A DNA stretch of 61,056 bases from Clostridia bacterium (GCA_017501885.1 JAFVWA010000119.1:1-61056), one strand, 5' to 3'; positions 16,210 through 25,077 are shown, counted from the first letter of the stretch. The notes: a model not told the origin generated them from the letters alone. Program-made: numbers and translations.

Positions 16210-17222
16210 GAATAGTTGGCGGTATTTACAAGGGCAGAACGCTTTTGGAATTTAAAGGACAAGCCGTTCGCCCCACTTCTGACATGGCAAGGGAAAGCCT
16301 TTTTAATATCTTGCAATTCAAAATTGCAGGGAAGACTTTTCTCGACCTTTTTTGCGGAACGGGTGCCGTTGGCATAGAAGCCCTATCCCGTGGAGCAAAA
16401 GGGGTGGTGTTTAACGATTTAAGTAGAGAAAGTGTTAATTTAACTCGCCAAAACTTGATAAAAATTGGCTCGCCCGAAAATGCGGTTGTGTATAACCGCA
16501 ACGCGCAAGATTTTCATCTTTTCACAAACGAAAAGTTCGATTTTATCTTTATAGACGCGCCTTATAAAAGCGACGCAGGACTTTTGGCGCTTTCTACCGC
16601 ACACCTAATGCTTAACGACGGCGGAACGGTTATCTATGAAAACGAAGTTCCCTTTAATCAAACTGTGGACGGACTTGAAAAAGTAGACGAGCGTAGGTAT
16701 GGCAGAGCGCACCTTACCTTTTTTGAAAAGGCAAAGCAAAGCGCCTGCGTGTTTGCAGGCACTTTTGATCCCGTAACCATAGGGCACGTCGATATAATAG
16801 AAAAGTGTGAAAAAAAGTTTGATAAAGTTTACGTTGTAATCGGGCAAAACCCACAAAAGAAAAGCCTTTTTACCCAAAGTCAACGTGAAGATTTATTAAA
16901 ACTTTGTTTTAAGAATAATAAAAAGGTGGAAGTTCTTTGCTATTCAGCATTAAAGGAAAATTACGCCGAGTATCTAAAAAAACAAGGCGTAACCGTTTAC
17001 GTTCGCGGTATTAGAAATGAAATCGACCTTGAATACGAAAAGAAAAGCGAACAGGTAAACAAAAGCCTTTATCCTTTTATCACCACCGAATATATCGAGT
17101 GTGAAAATCAGTTCAAAGGGGTTAGTTCGACCTTGGTAAAAGAACAAATTTTAAAAGGCGACTATTCAAATATACCAAATAGCATTACTCAAAAAATAAA
17201 AGAATTTTTACAACAAAAATAA
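16206..17222 (+). CDS. rsmD-coaD: Fused 16S rRNA m2G966 methyltransferase (RsmD) - phosphopantetheine adenylyltransferase (CoaD)
   Basis: One 338-aa frame encodes two enzymes. Residues 1-175 are RsmD: MRIVGGIYKGR, VRPTSDMARESLFNIL, the SAM site LDLFCGTGAVGIEAL (46-60) and a catalytic motif that reads DAPY (117-120) instead of the usual DPPY. Residues 180-338 are CoaD, the penultimate step of coenzyme A synthesis: FAGTFDPVTIGHVDII (183-198), VYVRGIRNEIDLEYE and the VSSTLVKE C-terminal motif. The junction TFFEKAKQSACVFAGTF has no stop, no start codon and no ribosome binding site. The two genes are often neighbours in Bacillota; fusion is unusual. The start is TTG 16206, overlapping the previous stop, with GGAG 7 nt upstream. 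Confidence 0.92.
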   Translation: MRIVGGIYKGRTLLEFKGQAVRPTSDMARESLFNILQFKIAGKTFLDLFCGTGAVGIEALSRGAKGVVFNDLSRESVNLTRQNLIKIGSPENAVVYNRNAQDFHLFTNEKFDFIFIDAPYKSDAGLLALSTAHLMLNDGGTVIYENEVPFNQTVDGLEKVDERRYGRAHLTFFEKAKQSACVFAGTFDPVTIGHVDIIEKCEKKFDKVYVVIGQNPQKKSLFTQSQREDLLKLCFKNNKKVEVLCYSALKENYAEYLKKQGVTVYVRGIRNEIDLEYEKKSEQVNKSLYPFITTEYIECENQFKGVSSTLVKEQILKGDYSNIPNSITQKIKEFLQQK

Positions 17223-18176
17223 ATTAAATAATAGACAAAAAACAAAACTTAAACCGCCGTGCAATAGCTTTGCTATTATAAAAGGGGCGGTTTTTATTTT
17301 TGCGTTTTTTAGAAAGGTTACCGACTGCGCTATTATGCAAAACCCGCCAAACCCACATAAAAACCCAGCGATAGGTAAAGAGAGTGGAGTAATTCCACCC
17401 GTAGCAAGTTTAGTAATTCCAAGCGTGCATTCGAGCATGCCAACCGCAAGACTCTCGCTTGCCAAAGTATCGCCTAAAATAACCCCAAAAAGTTTAGTTG
17501 GCAAATAGAGAATTTTTAAGGCGAATAAAAGGTCAACTATAACCGAAAAAAGGGTTATAACTCCGCCCACGAAAAGGGCGGAGTTTATTGCCGAGAAAAC
17601 GCTTTCATAAAAAAGGTTATCCACTCTTTTAAGCGGTGGAAAAGCATCGCTTGGCTTATCTTTTCTTTTATAAAAAGAAAAAATTATTCCTACCACAAAA
17701 CAAGAAAGCAAGTGCGATAAAAACAAAAGCAAGCCAAAAGTAGCTGAGTTAAAGCAAATTCCACCCACCGTAGAAAGTAAAAAAGCAGGCGAAGAAGTCG
17801 AGCAGAATGCCGACGCTCTAACGCTCTCGGTGTCCGCCAAAAGACCTTTGTTTTTAAGGTCAGAAACAGTTTTTGCACCAAGTGGATAGCCCGCTACAAG
17901 GCTTATAAAAAGAGCGTATGCGGTGACACCGCCCGTGTTGAAAACCTTTTTTGTAAAAGGGGTTGCCTTTAAGGAAATTTTCCCCGTAACGCCTAAAAGC
18001 GAAAGGCTTGCAGAGATAAAAGCGTAAGGAAATAAGCAAGGCAGAACGCTTGCTGAAAAAAGCATAAGACCGCGCTTTGCTGATTCTGAATACCCACCGC
18101 CAAAAAGCAATGCTGTTGCAAAAAGAATTAAAAATATAAAAGCAACGCTCTGTTTATTTAGGTAAAGCTTTTTCAT
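17208..18176 (-). CDS. ylbJ: YlbJ-like sporulation integral membrane protein
   Basis: A 322-aa membrane protein with about eight hydrophobic segments and the nucleoside-recognition (Gate) pattern: FSASVLPCLFPYAFISASL, SLVAGYPLGAKTVSDL, the CSTSSPAFLLSTVG block and GFLCGFGGFCIIAQS. YlbJ is made under sigma-E in the mother cell and is needed for spore cortex formation. The start is the ATG at 18176, preceded by GGGGAG on the minus strand; an in-frame ATG at 18203 lacks this. The 3' end overlaps rsmD-coaD by 15 bp. Confidence 0.88.
   Translation of the reverse strand: MKKLYLNKQSVAFIFLILFATALLFGGGYSESAKRGLMLFSASVLPCLFPYAFISASLSLLGVTGKISLKATPFTKKVFNTGGVTAYALFISLVAGYPLGAKTVSDLKNKGLLADTESVRASAFCSTSSPAFLLSTVGGICFNSATFGLLLFLSHLLSCFVVGIIFSFYKRKDKPSDAFPPLKRVDNLFYESVFSAINSALFVGGVITLFSVIVDLLFALKILYLPTKLFGVILGDTLASESLAVGMLECTLGITKLATGGITPLSLPIAGFLCGFGGFCIIAQSVTFLKNAKIKTAPFIIAKLLHGGLSFVFCLLFNLFLL
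17251..17300 (+). terminator. Terminator of rsmD-coaD, inside the 3' coding end of ylbJ
   Basis: AAACCGCC and GGCGGTTT pair around a loop that itself holds an ATAGC / GCTAT hairpin, followed by TTTTATTTTTG. It lies within the codons of the convergent ylbJ gene. Confidence 0.7.
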
Positions 18177-18241
18177 ACGTCGTCTCCCCAAAAAAATCAA
18201 CAAAATACCAACTTTTCTTTACACAGATATTGTATTAGCCC

Positions 18242-18270
18242 TTGAAAAAAAATATCCGTTATGGTAAAAT
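18242..18270 (+). promoter_or_regulatory. Sigma-A promoter for rarA, apparently leaderless
   Basis: TTGAAA (18242-18247), 17-bp spacer, TAAAAT (18265-18270). The rarA ATG is at 18277, exactly 6 nt on, with no Shine-Dalgarno. Confidence 0.7.
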
Positions 18271-18276
18271 AATTGC

Positions 18277-19584
18277 ATGGATTTATTAGACTTAGCAAAC
18301 GGCGGGAACAAAAACGTTCCGCTTGCAGAAAGAATGCGTGCAAAAACCCTTTCGGAGTTTTTGGGGCAAGACCATATAGTGTCAGAAACGTCGCTACTTC
18401 GCAGGGCAATAAAGTTAGATAGACTTGGCAGTTGTATCTTTTGGGGACCACCTGGATGTGGTAAGACTACGCTCGCAAACGTTATAGCAAACAGCACGGA
18501 CGGGAATTTTGTAAAACTCAATGCCGTAAGTAGTGGAGTTGCAGACGTTAAAAAAGTTGTAGAAGACGCTAAGACGAGCGCTAAACTTTATGGCAAAAAG
18601 ACCTATTTACTGCTCGACGAGTGCCACCGTTTTTCCAAAACGCAAAGCGACAGTTTGCTTCCCGCAATAGAAAACGGCGATATAATTTTTATAGGTTCTA
18701 CAACCGAAAATCCCTATGCTTCAATGACGCCTGCTATCGTTTCAAGATGTAGAGTGTTTGAATTAAAACGCCTATCGATAGAAAACGTTATGACCGCCTT
18801 AAAGAAGGCGCTCAGCGATAAGGTTAGGGGACTTGGTAACTACGACATTGAAGCGAAAGAAGATGCGCTTTATCACATAGCGAACATAGCGAGTGGAGAT
18901 TTGAGAGTTGCGTATAACGCCTTAGAACTTGCCGCTCTCACCACAGAGCCTGATTCTTCTGGGAAAATTACGATAACCTTAAAGGATGCTGAAGAATCTA
19001 TACAGAAAAAAGCGCTCTCGTTTGACGAGCAAATGTATTACGATATGCTTTCGGCATTTTGCAAGAGTTTAAGGGGAAGCGACGCCAACGCAGCGCTTTA
19101 CTATATGCAAGGGCTTATAAAAGGTGGATGCGATCCCTTGCTGATATTCCGCAGACTAATCGCACATTCAGCAGAAGACGTAGGCATGGCAGATCCGCAA
19201 GCATTAGTTATAGCAACGAGTGCGATGACGGCATTTGAAAAGATGGGACTTCCCGAAGGACTGTTGCCTTTATCAGAAGCAATAATCTACGTGTGTGAAG
19301 CCGAAAAATCTAACTCGGTAGTGCTTGCAATGGATATGGCAGGCGAAGACGCCGAAAAGGTTAAGGATGACACCGTTCCGCCTTGGGTTAAAAACGCGGT
19401 ATACGGAAGCGAAGAAGATAAGAAACTCGCAAGTCAGTATAAATATCCGCATAACTACGGCGGTTATTGTGAACAACAGTATTTGCCCGACAGCCTAAAA
19501 GATAGGGTATACTACGTTCCGCAAAACAATGGTTATGAAAACACCGTTAAAGAAATTAGACTTAAAAAAGGAAAGAAAAAATAA
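18277..19584 (+). CDS. rarA: Replication-associated recombination protein A (RarA/MgsA), AAA+ ATPase
   Basis: A 435-aa clamp-loader-like AAA+ ATPase acting at stalled replication forks. Visible: PLAERMRAKTLSEFLGQDHI at the N-terminus, Walker A FWGPPGCGKTTLANVIA, Walker B YLLLDECHRF, sensor IFIGSTTENPYASMTPAIVSRC, and the C-terminal YYMQGLIKGGCDPLLIFRRL and DDTVPPWVKNA blocks specific to RarA. The length matches the family. The start codon of tex overlaps its last base. Confidence 0.95.
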   Translation: MDLLDLANGGNKNVPLAERMRAKTLSEFLGQDHIVSETSLLRRAIKLDRLGSCIFWGPPGCGKTTLANVIANSTDGNFVKLNAVSSGVADVKKVVEDAKTSAKLYGKKTYLLLDECHRFSKTQSDSLLPAIENGDIIFIGSTTENPYASMTPAIVSRCRVFELKRLSIENVMTALKKALSDKVRGLGNYDIEAKEDALYHIANIASGDLRVAYNALELAALTTEPDSSGKITITLKDAEESIQKKALSFDEQMYYDMLSAFCKSLRGSDANAALYYMQGLIKGGCDPLLIFRRLIAHSAEDVGMADPQALVIATSAMTAFEKMGLPEGLLPLSEAIIYVCEAEKSNSVVLAMDMAGEDAEKVKDDTVPPWVKNAVYGSEEDKKLASQYKYPHNYGGYCEQQYLPDSLKDRVYYVPQNNGYENTVKEIRLKKGKKK

Positions 19585-21890
19585 TGGCAGAAAATAAGGA
19601 CTATTCGTTAAAATTAGCAAAAGAATTTACAATTAGGGCAGACCACTCTGCAAACATCATAAGTCTTATAGACGAAGGCAACACCATTCCGTTTATTGCA
19701 AGATACCGTAAGGAAATGACGGGGTCTTGCGACGACCAAGTTTTAAGAGAGTTTTTTGATAGACTTAAATACCTAAGAAACTTAGACCAGAGAAAAGACG
19801 AAATCGCAAACTCTATAACCGAGCAAGGCAAGATGACTGACGAAATAGCCATTGCCCTTGCATCGTGCGAAACGCTTACCGAAGCCGAAGACGTTTATAG
19901 ACCGTTTAAGCAAAAGAGAAAGACTCGTGCGAGCGTGGCGGCGGAAAAGGGTTTAACCCCACTTGCCGAAGCTATTTTAGAGCAAGATGCTAATCTTGAC
20001 GTAAATTTAAAAGCGCAAGAGTTTATCGACGCGGAAAAGGGCGTAGAAACGGTAGAGCAAGCAATCGCAGGCGCTTCTGACATTATTGCAGAAAGAGTTT
20101 CCGACGATGCAAATTTACGTAAAACTTTACGTAAAAAACTTTTTGATACGGGTGCAATCACTACTAAACTTTTGGAAAACGAAAACGCTAAAACTTACGA
20201 TATGTATGCAGAGTATAACGAAAAGGTATCGACCATGCCATCGCATAGAATACTCGCTATAAATCGTGGTGAAAAGGAAGAATGTTTAAAGGTAAACGTT
20301 ACAATTGACGAAGAGACGTTTATAGAAGAAATCAAGAGAGAATACGTTAAAAATTCTTCCAAGAGTGGCGAGATAGTTGCCCTTGCTTGTCAAGACGCGT
20401 TCACAAGGCTAATTTTCCCATCGATTGAAAGGGAAATAAGAAGCGAACTTTTTGACACGGCAAGCGAACAGGCAATCAAAATGTTTGAAGTAAACCTTCG
20501 TCCATTGCTTTTACAACCCCCGCTAAAAGGCAAGGTAATTTTAGGCTTAGACCCTGCTTATAGAACGGGTTGCAAAATTGCAGTTATAGATGCAGAAGGC
20601 AACGTATTAGACACGGCGGTAGTATATCCAACCCCACCGCAAAACAAAACGGAAGAAGCCAAGGCAGTTTTAACAAAACTCATATTAAAGCACGGCGTTA
20701 CGGTTATTGCAATCGGTAACGGCACGGCAAGTAAAGAATCGGAAATTTTCGTTGCCGACCTTATAAAGGGCATAGATAAGCCACTTTCCTATGCAGTAGT
20801 AAACGAAGCAGGCGCGTCCGTTTATAGCGCAAGTAAGTTGGGCGCAGAAGAATTCCCCGACTTTGACGTTACGCAAAGAAGCGCAGTTTCTATTGCGAGA
20901 AGACTTTTAGATCCGCTTGCAGAACTTATAAAAATAGACGTTAAATCTATCGGTGTAGGTCAGTATCAACACGATATGCCCGAAAAACGTTTGGAAGAAG
21001 TTTTGGGCGGAGTAGTAGAGGACTGTGTTAACAGCGTAGGCGTAGACCTTAACACCGCATCTGCAAGTCTTTTGTCATACGTTGCAGGCTTAAATAGTGG
21101 CGTTGCTAAGAACATCGTTGAATACAGAAAGACCAAGCCGTTTAGCAAGCGTGAAGAACTTCTTAAAGTTAAAAAACTCGGTGAAAAAGCATTCTTGCAA
21201 TGCGCAGGCTTTTTGAGAATAACGGGCGGAGACGTTTTGGATAACACGGGCGTTCACCCCGAGTCATACCCAGCGGTAGAAAAACTCTTAAAGCAAGTGG
21301 ACTATACCTTGCAAGACGTTGCCGACGGCAAGATATCCGACCTTAAAGCGCGCGTTGACCAAAAGGGAATTGATAACGTTGCAAAAGAATGTGGAATAGG
21401 TGTTCCCACGCTTAACGATATTATCGCAGAATTGTTAAAACCGGGTAGAGATATCCGTGACAGTTTGCCAAAGCCCGTTTTAAGAAGCGACTTGCTTGAT
21501 ATGAGCAACTTAAAAGAAGGGATGGAACTAAACGGCACGGTTAGAAACGTTATAGACTTTGGCGTGTTTGTGGACATCGGTGTTCACCAAGACGGTTTAG
21601 TGCATATTTCTCAAATTTCCGACAACTATATTAAGCATCCGTCAGACGTTCTAAAAGTAGGCGATTTGGTTAAGGTAAAAGTTTTAGGCGTAGACCTTGT
21701 TAAGAAAAAGATTTCCTTAACCATGAAGACTACCGAACTTCCCCACGGAATAAACGTAGGCAACCAAAAGACGGATAGAGAAAGAAAGCAAGGCAGAGAA
21801 AACGCGCAAAAGCAAAGGGATAAAAAACCCGCGCCCAAGCAGTCTAACGAAGATGTTCTTTCAATGCTTTACAAAAAATTTGGCAGATAA
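19584..21890 (+). CDS. tex: Tex family RNA-binding protein (S1 domain)
   Basis: A 768-aa protein with the full Tex order: N-terminal helical region with NTIPFIARYRKEMTGSCDDQVLREF, YqgF-like RNase H fold beginning KVILGLDPAYRTGCKIAVID, helix-hairpin-helix segment NTASASLLSYVAGLNSGVAKNIVEYR, and a C-terminal S1 domain (NGTVRNVIDFGVFVDIGVHQDGLVHISQ). It binds nucleic acids and is thought to affect transcription or RNA quality control. It probably shares the rarA transcript. Confidence 0.96.
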   Translation: MAENKDYSLKLAKEFTIRADHSANIISLIDEGNTIPFIARYRKEMTGSCDDQVLREFFDRLKYLRNLDQRKDEIANSITEQGKMTDEIAIALASCETLTEAEDVYRPFKQKRKTRASVAAEKGLTPLAEAILEQDANLDVNLKAQEFIDAEKGVETVEQAIAGASDIIAERVSDDANLRKTLRKKLFDTGAITTKLLENENAKTYDMYAEYNEKVSTMPSHRILAINRGEKEECLKVNVTIDEETFIEEIKREYVKNSSKSGEIVALACQDAFTRLIFPSIEREIRSELFDTASEQAIKMFEVNLRPLLLQPPLKGKVILGLDPAYRTGCKIAVIDAEGNVLDTAVVYPTPPQNKTEEAKAVLTKLILKHGVTVIAIGNGTASKESEIFVADLIKGIDKPLSYAVVNEAGASVYSASKLGAEEFPDFDVTQRSAVSIARRLLDPLAELIKIDVKSIGVGQYQHDMPEKRLEEVLGGVVEDCVNSVGVDLNTASASLLSYVAGLNSGVAKNIVEYRKTKPFSKREELLKVKKLGEKAFLQCAGFLRITGGDVLDNTGVHPESYPAVEKLLKQVDYTLQDVADGKISDLKARVDQKGIDNVAKECGIGVPTLNDIIAELLKPGRDIRDSLPKPVLRSDLLDMSNLKEGMELNGTVRNVIDFGVFVDIGVHQDGLVHISQISDNYIKHPSDVLKVGDLVKVKVLGVDLVKKKISLTMKTTELPHGINVGNQKTDRERKQGRENAQKQRDKKPAPKQSNEDVLSMLYKKFGR

Positions 21891-21906
21891 AAGCTTAAAA
21901 TGACTA

Positions 21907-21944
21907 TAAATACGCTCTTATTATAAAAAATACGGGCGTATTTA
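21907..21944 (+). terminator. Possible weak terminator after tex
   Basis: Arms AAATACGC and GCGTATTT enclose a loop of about 20 nt; the T-run is short. It directly precedes the next promoter. Confidence 0.4.
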
Positions 21945-21973
21945 TTGACAATTTGTAAAAATAACTGTAAAAT
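21945..21973 (+). promoter_or_regulatory. Sigma-A promoter of the PPIase-like lipoprotein gene
   Basis: TTGACA (21945-21950), 17-bp spacer, TAAAAT (21968-21973). Confidence 0.8.
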
Positions 21974-22001
21974 ATATAAAGATTATATTTCGGAGACAAA
22001 T

Positions 22002-22940
22002 ATGAAGCGCTTTTTAAAAGTATTTACAAATCTTATAGCAGTGTTCATGTTAGTTTTTGCAACGTTTACCATGGTAGGTTGTGGCGAAGACATCAAGACT
22101 GCAAAAGTAAAGATTCAACTTTATGATTATGCTGAAAGTGAATTTTATGCAGATAGCGAAGTTACGTTAAGCATCGACCTTTACGGTCACCTTGCTCCAA
22201 AAACCGTTGAAGCAATCGTTAAGTATATTAACGAAGGTTACTATAACAACGCGCTTATTTACCAAGTAGAAGTTGGTTCTAAAACCCAAATAATGGTAGG
22301 CGACTTAGAAGTTGACGGCGAGTCTATCGTTGTAAACGACGACGGAAGCGTTAACATCGTTAAAAAGGCAAAAAAACCTACTCTCCCTGGCGAATTTGAA
22401 AAGGGTGGCACAAAGGGTTCCGACTTAGTTAACGCAAAAGGCTCGGTTGGTCTTTGGAGAGACTGGTATTCAACAGGCGATTACACCAATTCAAGCGCAA
22501 CCGACTCTGGTAGCGCAACGTGGTTTATGCCTACTGAAACGGTAAGCGCATATAACGGATATTTCTGCGTTTTCGGTCAAATGGATTTAAGCAACTCTGC
22601 AAACTCAACCGCATTAGATACTTTGGCAGAAATTTTTGAATCTTCAACTAACAGCACCGAATACGTTATTTACTATACGGGGGCATACGATGCTTCAAAA
22701 CCTGACTGTGGACTTACCTATCATTGCGTAACCACCGAAAGATTTGAAGAATTAGAAAGCGAACTTGAAGAACTTGAATTGAGCGATCCAGAACAATACG
22801 AATTAGAAAAGATTTTCGTGGCTGATGAAGAAGCAAGACAATTTACTTCTTACAATAAATACACCATTAAAGTTGCAAACAATTCTAAGGACGGAAAACT
22901 TGGTGCAGTTATTAAGAGCGCGAGTATTTCAGCTGAATAG
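22002..22940 (+). CDS. Lipoprotein with cyclophilin-type peptidyl-prolyl isomerase-like domain
   Basis: A 312-aa exported lipoprotein. Residues 1-25 form a signal peptide ending in the lipobox TMVGC, with Cys25 the likely lipidated residue. The mature part begins KVKIQLYDYAESEF and has LYGHLAPKTVEAIVKYINEGYYNNALIYQV, which matches the cyclophilin opening where side chains contact the substrate loop, and a later YNGYFCVFGQM block. The usual catalytic Arg (FHR) is replaced by LIYQV, so isomerase activity is uncertain. The C-terminus is rich in Glu. ATG 22002 follows CGGAGA; an upstream in-frame ATG at 21945 lies in the promoter. Confidence 0.75.
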   Translation: MKRFLKVFTNLIAVFMLVFATFTMVGCGEDIKTAKVKIQLYDYAESEFYADSEVTLSIDLYGHLAPKTVEAIVKYINEGYYNNALIYQVEVGSKTQIMVGDLEVDGESIVVNDDGSVNIVKKAKKPTLPGEFEKGGTKGSDLVNAKGSVGLWRDWYSTGDYTNSSATDSGSATWFMPTETVSAYNGYFCVFGQMDLSNSANSTALDTLAEIFESSTNSTEYVIYYTGAYDASKPDCGLTYHCVTTERFEELESELEELELSDPEQYELEKIFVADEEARQFTSYNKYTIKVANNSKDGKLGAVIKSASISAE

Positions 22941-22956
22941 TTTTAATTAAAAATCA

Positions 22957-22991
22957 AAACGCTATGCAAGAACGCATAGCGTTTTTTTCGT
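22957..22991 (+). terminator. Rho-independent terminator after the PPIase-like gene
   Basis: AAAACGCTATGC pairs with GCATAGCGTTTT around AAGAAC, then a T-run. Confidence 0.92.
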
Positions 22992-23053
22992 TAATGTATA
23001 TTTTTTTATTGTTTTGTCAATAACAGTATAAAAACGTTAGCGGAGAATAAAAA

Positions 23054-23734
23054 ATGGAAAAAATCTATGGTTTTCGTCAAAGCGACTTGATAGCGCTTGC
23101 AAAACAAATAAACGAAAGAAAAACCAACACTCTTTCGGAAGTGTTTGAAAGTTTTGCCCTTTCGCACGGCAAAGCAAAAGGCACGGTCAGAAATCTTTAT
23201 TATGCCTTAGTTAGATTTTGCCAAGTAGATAAAGAGTTTTGCCAAAAATACTTTAACGGAAAAGCCCCAAAGGTTGAACGTCCAAAATCGTTTAGTAAAG
23301 AACAACAGGACTGGCTAATTAGCGCGGTAAATAGCGGTCTGCAAAAAGGACAGTCAGTTCGCCAAACGGTTATAGAGTTGGCAAAGGGCGATGCAAAACT
23401 TGCCCTTAGATATCAAAATAAGTTTAGAAGCGTTATGTTATCAAACCCCGAGTTTGCAAGAAAAGTTAAAACAAGAAAAGCAGTTGAGCAAGAGTCAACC
23501 TTGCAAAAGCCACACGTTTCACAAGCGGTTTATATTAGACTTTCAAAGGAGATAGACGCCCTTTTAGAAAGGGTAGCGCTAAAAGAAAAGCGCCAAAACG
23601 AGCAACTCTTAAAACGTATAAGTTTCTTAGAAGCCGAAAACTTACGTCTTTCAAGACTGCTCTACGGTAGGGGCGACGGCTTAGAAAGTATACGCTATTT
23701 TCACAATCGCGGTGGGGTTGACACAGTCCACTAA
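23054..23734 (+). CDS. Probable DNA-binding protein with two SANT/Myb-like helical repeats and a coiled coil
   Basis: I do not recognise the family with confidence. The 226-aa product appears to hold two related three-helix units, about residues 8-55 (SDLIALAKQINER...GTVRNLYYALVRF) and about 84-135 (QDWLISAVNSGLQKG...LRYQNKFRSVM). The pattern recalls Myb/SANT-like modules and the prespore regulator RsfA. Residues about 165-205 are a Leu- and Glu-rich coiled coil (LLERVALKEKRQNEQLLKRI). This architecture suggests a dimeric transcription factor. It has GCGGAG ahead of the ATG, lies alone between terminators and is followed by an independent promoter. A role in sporulation gene control is only a guess. 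Confidence 0.65.
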   Translation: MEKIYGFRQSDLIALAKQINERKTNTLSEVFESFALSHGKAKGTVRNLYYALVRFCQVDKEFCQKYFNGKAPKVERPKSFSKEQQDWLISAVNSGLQKGQSVRQTVIELAKGDAKLALRYQNKFRSVMLSNPEFARKVKTRKAVEQESTLQKPHVSQAVYIRLSKEIDALLERVALKEKRQNEQLLKRISFLEAENLRLSRLLYGRGDGLESIRYFHNRGGVDTVH

Positions 23735-23747
23735 TTTTTTCATTTGC

Positions 23748-23776
23748 TTGCCTTTTTTAACTATATGGTGTATAAT
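23748..23776 (+). promoter_or_regulatory. Sigma-A promoter of the alpha-oxoamine synthase gene
   Basis: TTGCCT (23748-23753), 17-bp spacer, TATAAT (23771-23776). Confidence 0.75.
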
Positions 23777-23802
23777 CGAACGGAAAGTTAAAAGAGGTAT
23801 TT

Positions 23803-24993
23803 ATGGATTTATTCAAAAAGTGTGAAGAATACGACCAAGTCGAAAAACTAAGGCAAATGGACGTTTACCCCTACTTCCATAAGTTAGAAAGCAAGCAAAA
23901 TCCACAAGTTACTATGGAAGGTAAGGATATAATAATGATAGGCTCTAATAACTACTTAGGGCTTACCTCTCACCCCGAAGTAATCGAAGCGGGTATAAAA
24001 GCAATAGAGCAGTTTGGTAGTGGCTGTTCGGGAAGCCGTTTCTTAAACGGAACACTCACCACTCACGTTCTTTTAGAAAAAGAACTTGCAGAGTTTTTAA
24101 AAAAGGAAGATGCAGTTACTTTCTCAACGGGATTCCAAAGTAATTTAGGTATAATAAGCGCCCTTTGTGGAAGAACGGACTACATAATTTCCGATAAAGA
24201 AAACCACGCGAGCATTTACGACGGACAAAGACTGTCTTTTGCAAAAACCTTGCGTTACAACCACTCGGATATGGAAGACTTAGAACGTCAACTTAAAGCA
24301 GTTCCAGACACGGCAGGTATCTTAATCGTTACCGACGGCGTGTTCTCAATGGGTGGTGATATTTGTAAACTTCCCGAGATAGTAAAACTTGCAAAAAAAT
24401 ACGGCGCAAGAGTTATGGTAGACGACGCGCACGGTCTCGGTGTTTTAGGCGCGCACGGTAGGGGAACTGCCGAACACTTTGGCTTAGAAGACCAAGTTGA
24501 TATTTATATGGGCACTTTTTCAAAGTCGCTCGCAAGCCTTGGCGGATACATGGCGGCAAAGAAAAGCGTTTGCGAATACGTTCGTCACAACTCTCGTCCA
24601 TTCATTTTCTCAGCAAGCATAACCCCCGCAAGCGTTGCTTGTGCAAGAAAGGCGCTTGAAATCTTAAAGAGAGAGCCACAAAGGGTTAGCCGTTTAAGGG
24701 ATATAAGCAACTACATGAGAAAAGGTCTTAAAAATGCAGGCATTGATATTATCGACAAAGACCAAACCCCAATTATCCCCATTTATACATACTATAATTT
24801 AAGAACGTTTACCGCATGCAAAAAATTGTTTGAACGCGGTGTATACGTAAACTCGACCATATCCCCAGCCGTTCCCGTAGGTAAGAGCCTACTTAGAACG
24901 AGTTACATGGCAACCCACACCGAAGAACAAATGGATATTGCCATAAAACACATTAAAGAAGTGTTAGAAGAAGTCAAAGATATTATGGATTAA
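23803..24993 (+). CDS. PLP-dependent alpha-oxoamine synthase (2-amino-3-ketobutyrate CoA ligase / KAPA or serine palmitoyltransferase family)
   Basis: A 396-aa fold-type I PLP enzyme that condenses an amino acid with an acyl-CoA. Visible: SNNYLGLTSHPEV, GSGCSGSRFLNGT, the DKENHASIYDG cofactor-stacking His region, VTDGVFSMGGDICKLPEIVKLA, VDDAHGLGVLG and the PLP lysine in TFSKSLASLGGYMA. The N-terminal extension (EYDQVEKLRQMDVYPYFHKLES) and SRPFIFSAS block resemble serine palmitoyltransferase-like members more than BioF or Kbl. No tdh, biotin or sphingolipid gene is nearby, so the substrate is open. AGAGGT precedes the ATG. Confidence 0.85.
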   Translation: MDLFKKCEEYDQVEKLRQMDVYPYFHKLESKQNPQVTMEGKDIIMIGSNNYLGLTSHPEVIEAGIKAIEQFGSGCSGSRFLNGTLTTHVLLEKELAEFLKKEDAVTFSTGFQSNLGIISALCGRTDYIISDKENHASIYDGQRLSFAKTLRYNHSDMEDLERQLKAVPDTAGILIVTDGVFSMGGDICKLPEIVKLAKKYGARVMVDDAHGLGVLGAHGRGTAEHFGLEDQVDIYMGTFSKSLASLGGYMAAKKSVCEYVRHNSRPFIFSASITPASVACARKALEILKREPQRVSRLRDISNYMRKGLKNAGIDIIDKDQTPIIPIYTYYNLRTFTACKKLFERGVYVNSTISPAVPVGKSLLRTSYMATHTEEQMDIAIKHIKEVLEEVKDIMD

Positions 24994-25006
24994 GGTGGAC
25001 TTATTC

Positions 25007-25047
25007 ACGCCTTGCAAAATAATTTTTGCAAGGCGTATTATTTTATT
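25007..25047 (+). terminator. Rho-independent terminator after the oxoamine synthase gene
   Basis: A perfect 13-bp stem (25007-25019 with 25024-25036) with loop TAAT, followed by ATTATTTTATTT. Confidence 0.9.
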
Positions 25048-25075
25048 TGACTATTAGGGGCAATACGTATATAAT
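25047..25075 (+). promoter_or_regulatory. Sigma-A promoter of the Rrf2-iscS-iscU operon
   Basis: TTGACT (25047-25052), 17-bp spacer, TATAAT (25070-25075). The start of transcription should fall near 25082, inside the palindrome described next. Confidence 0.85.
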
Positions 25076-25077
25076 GT

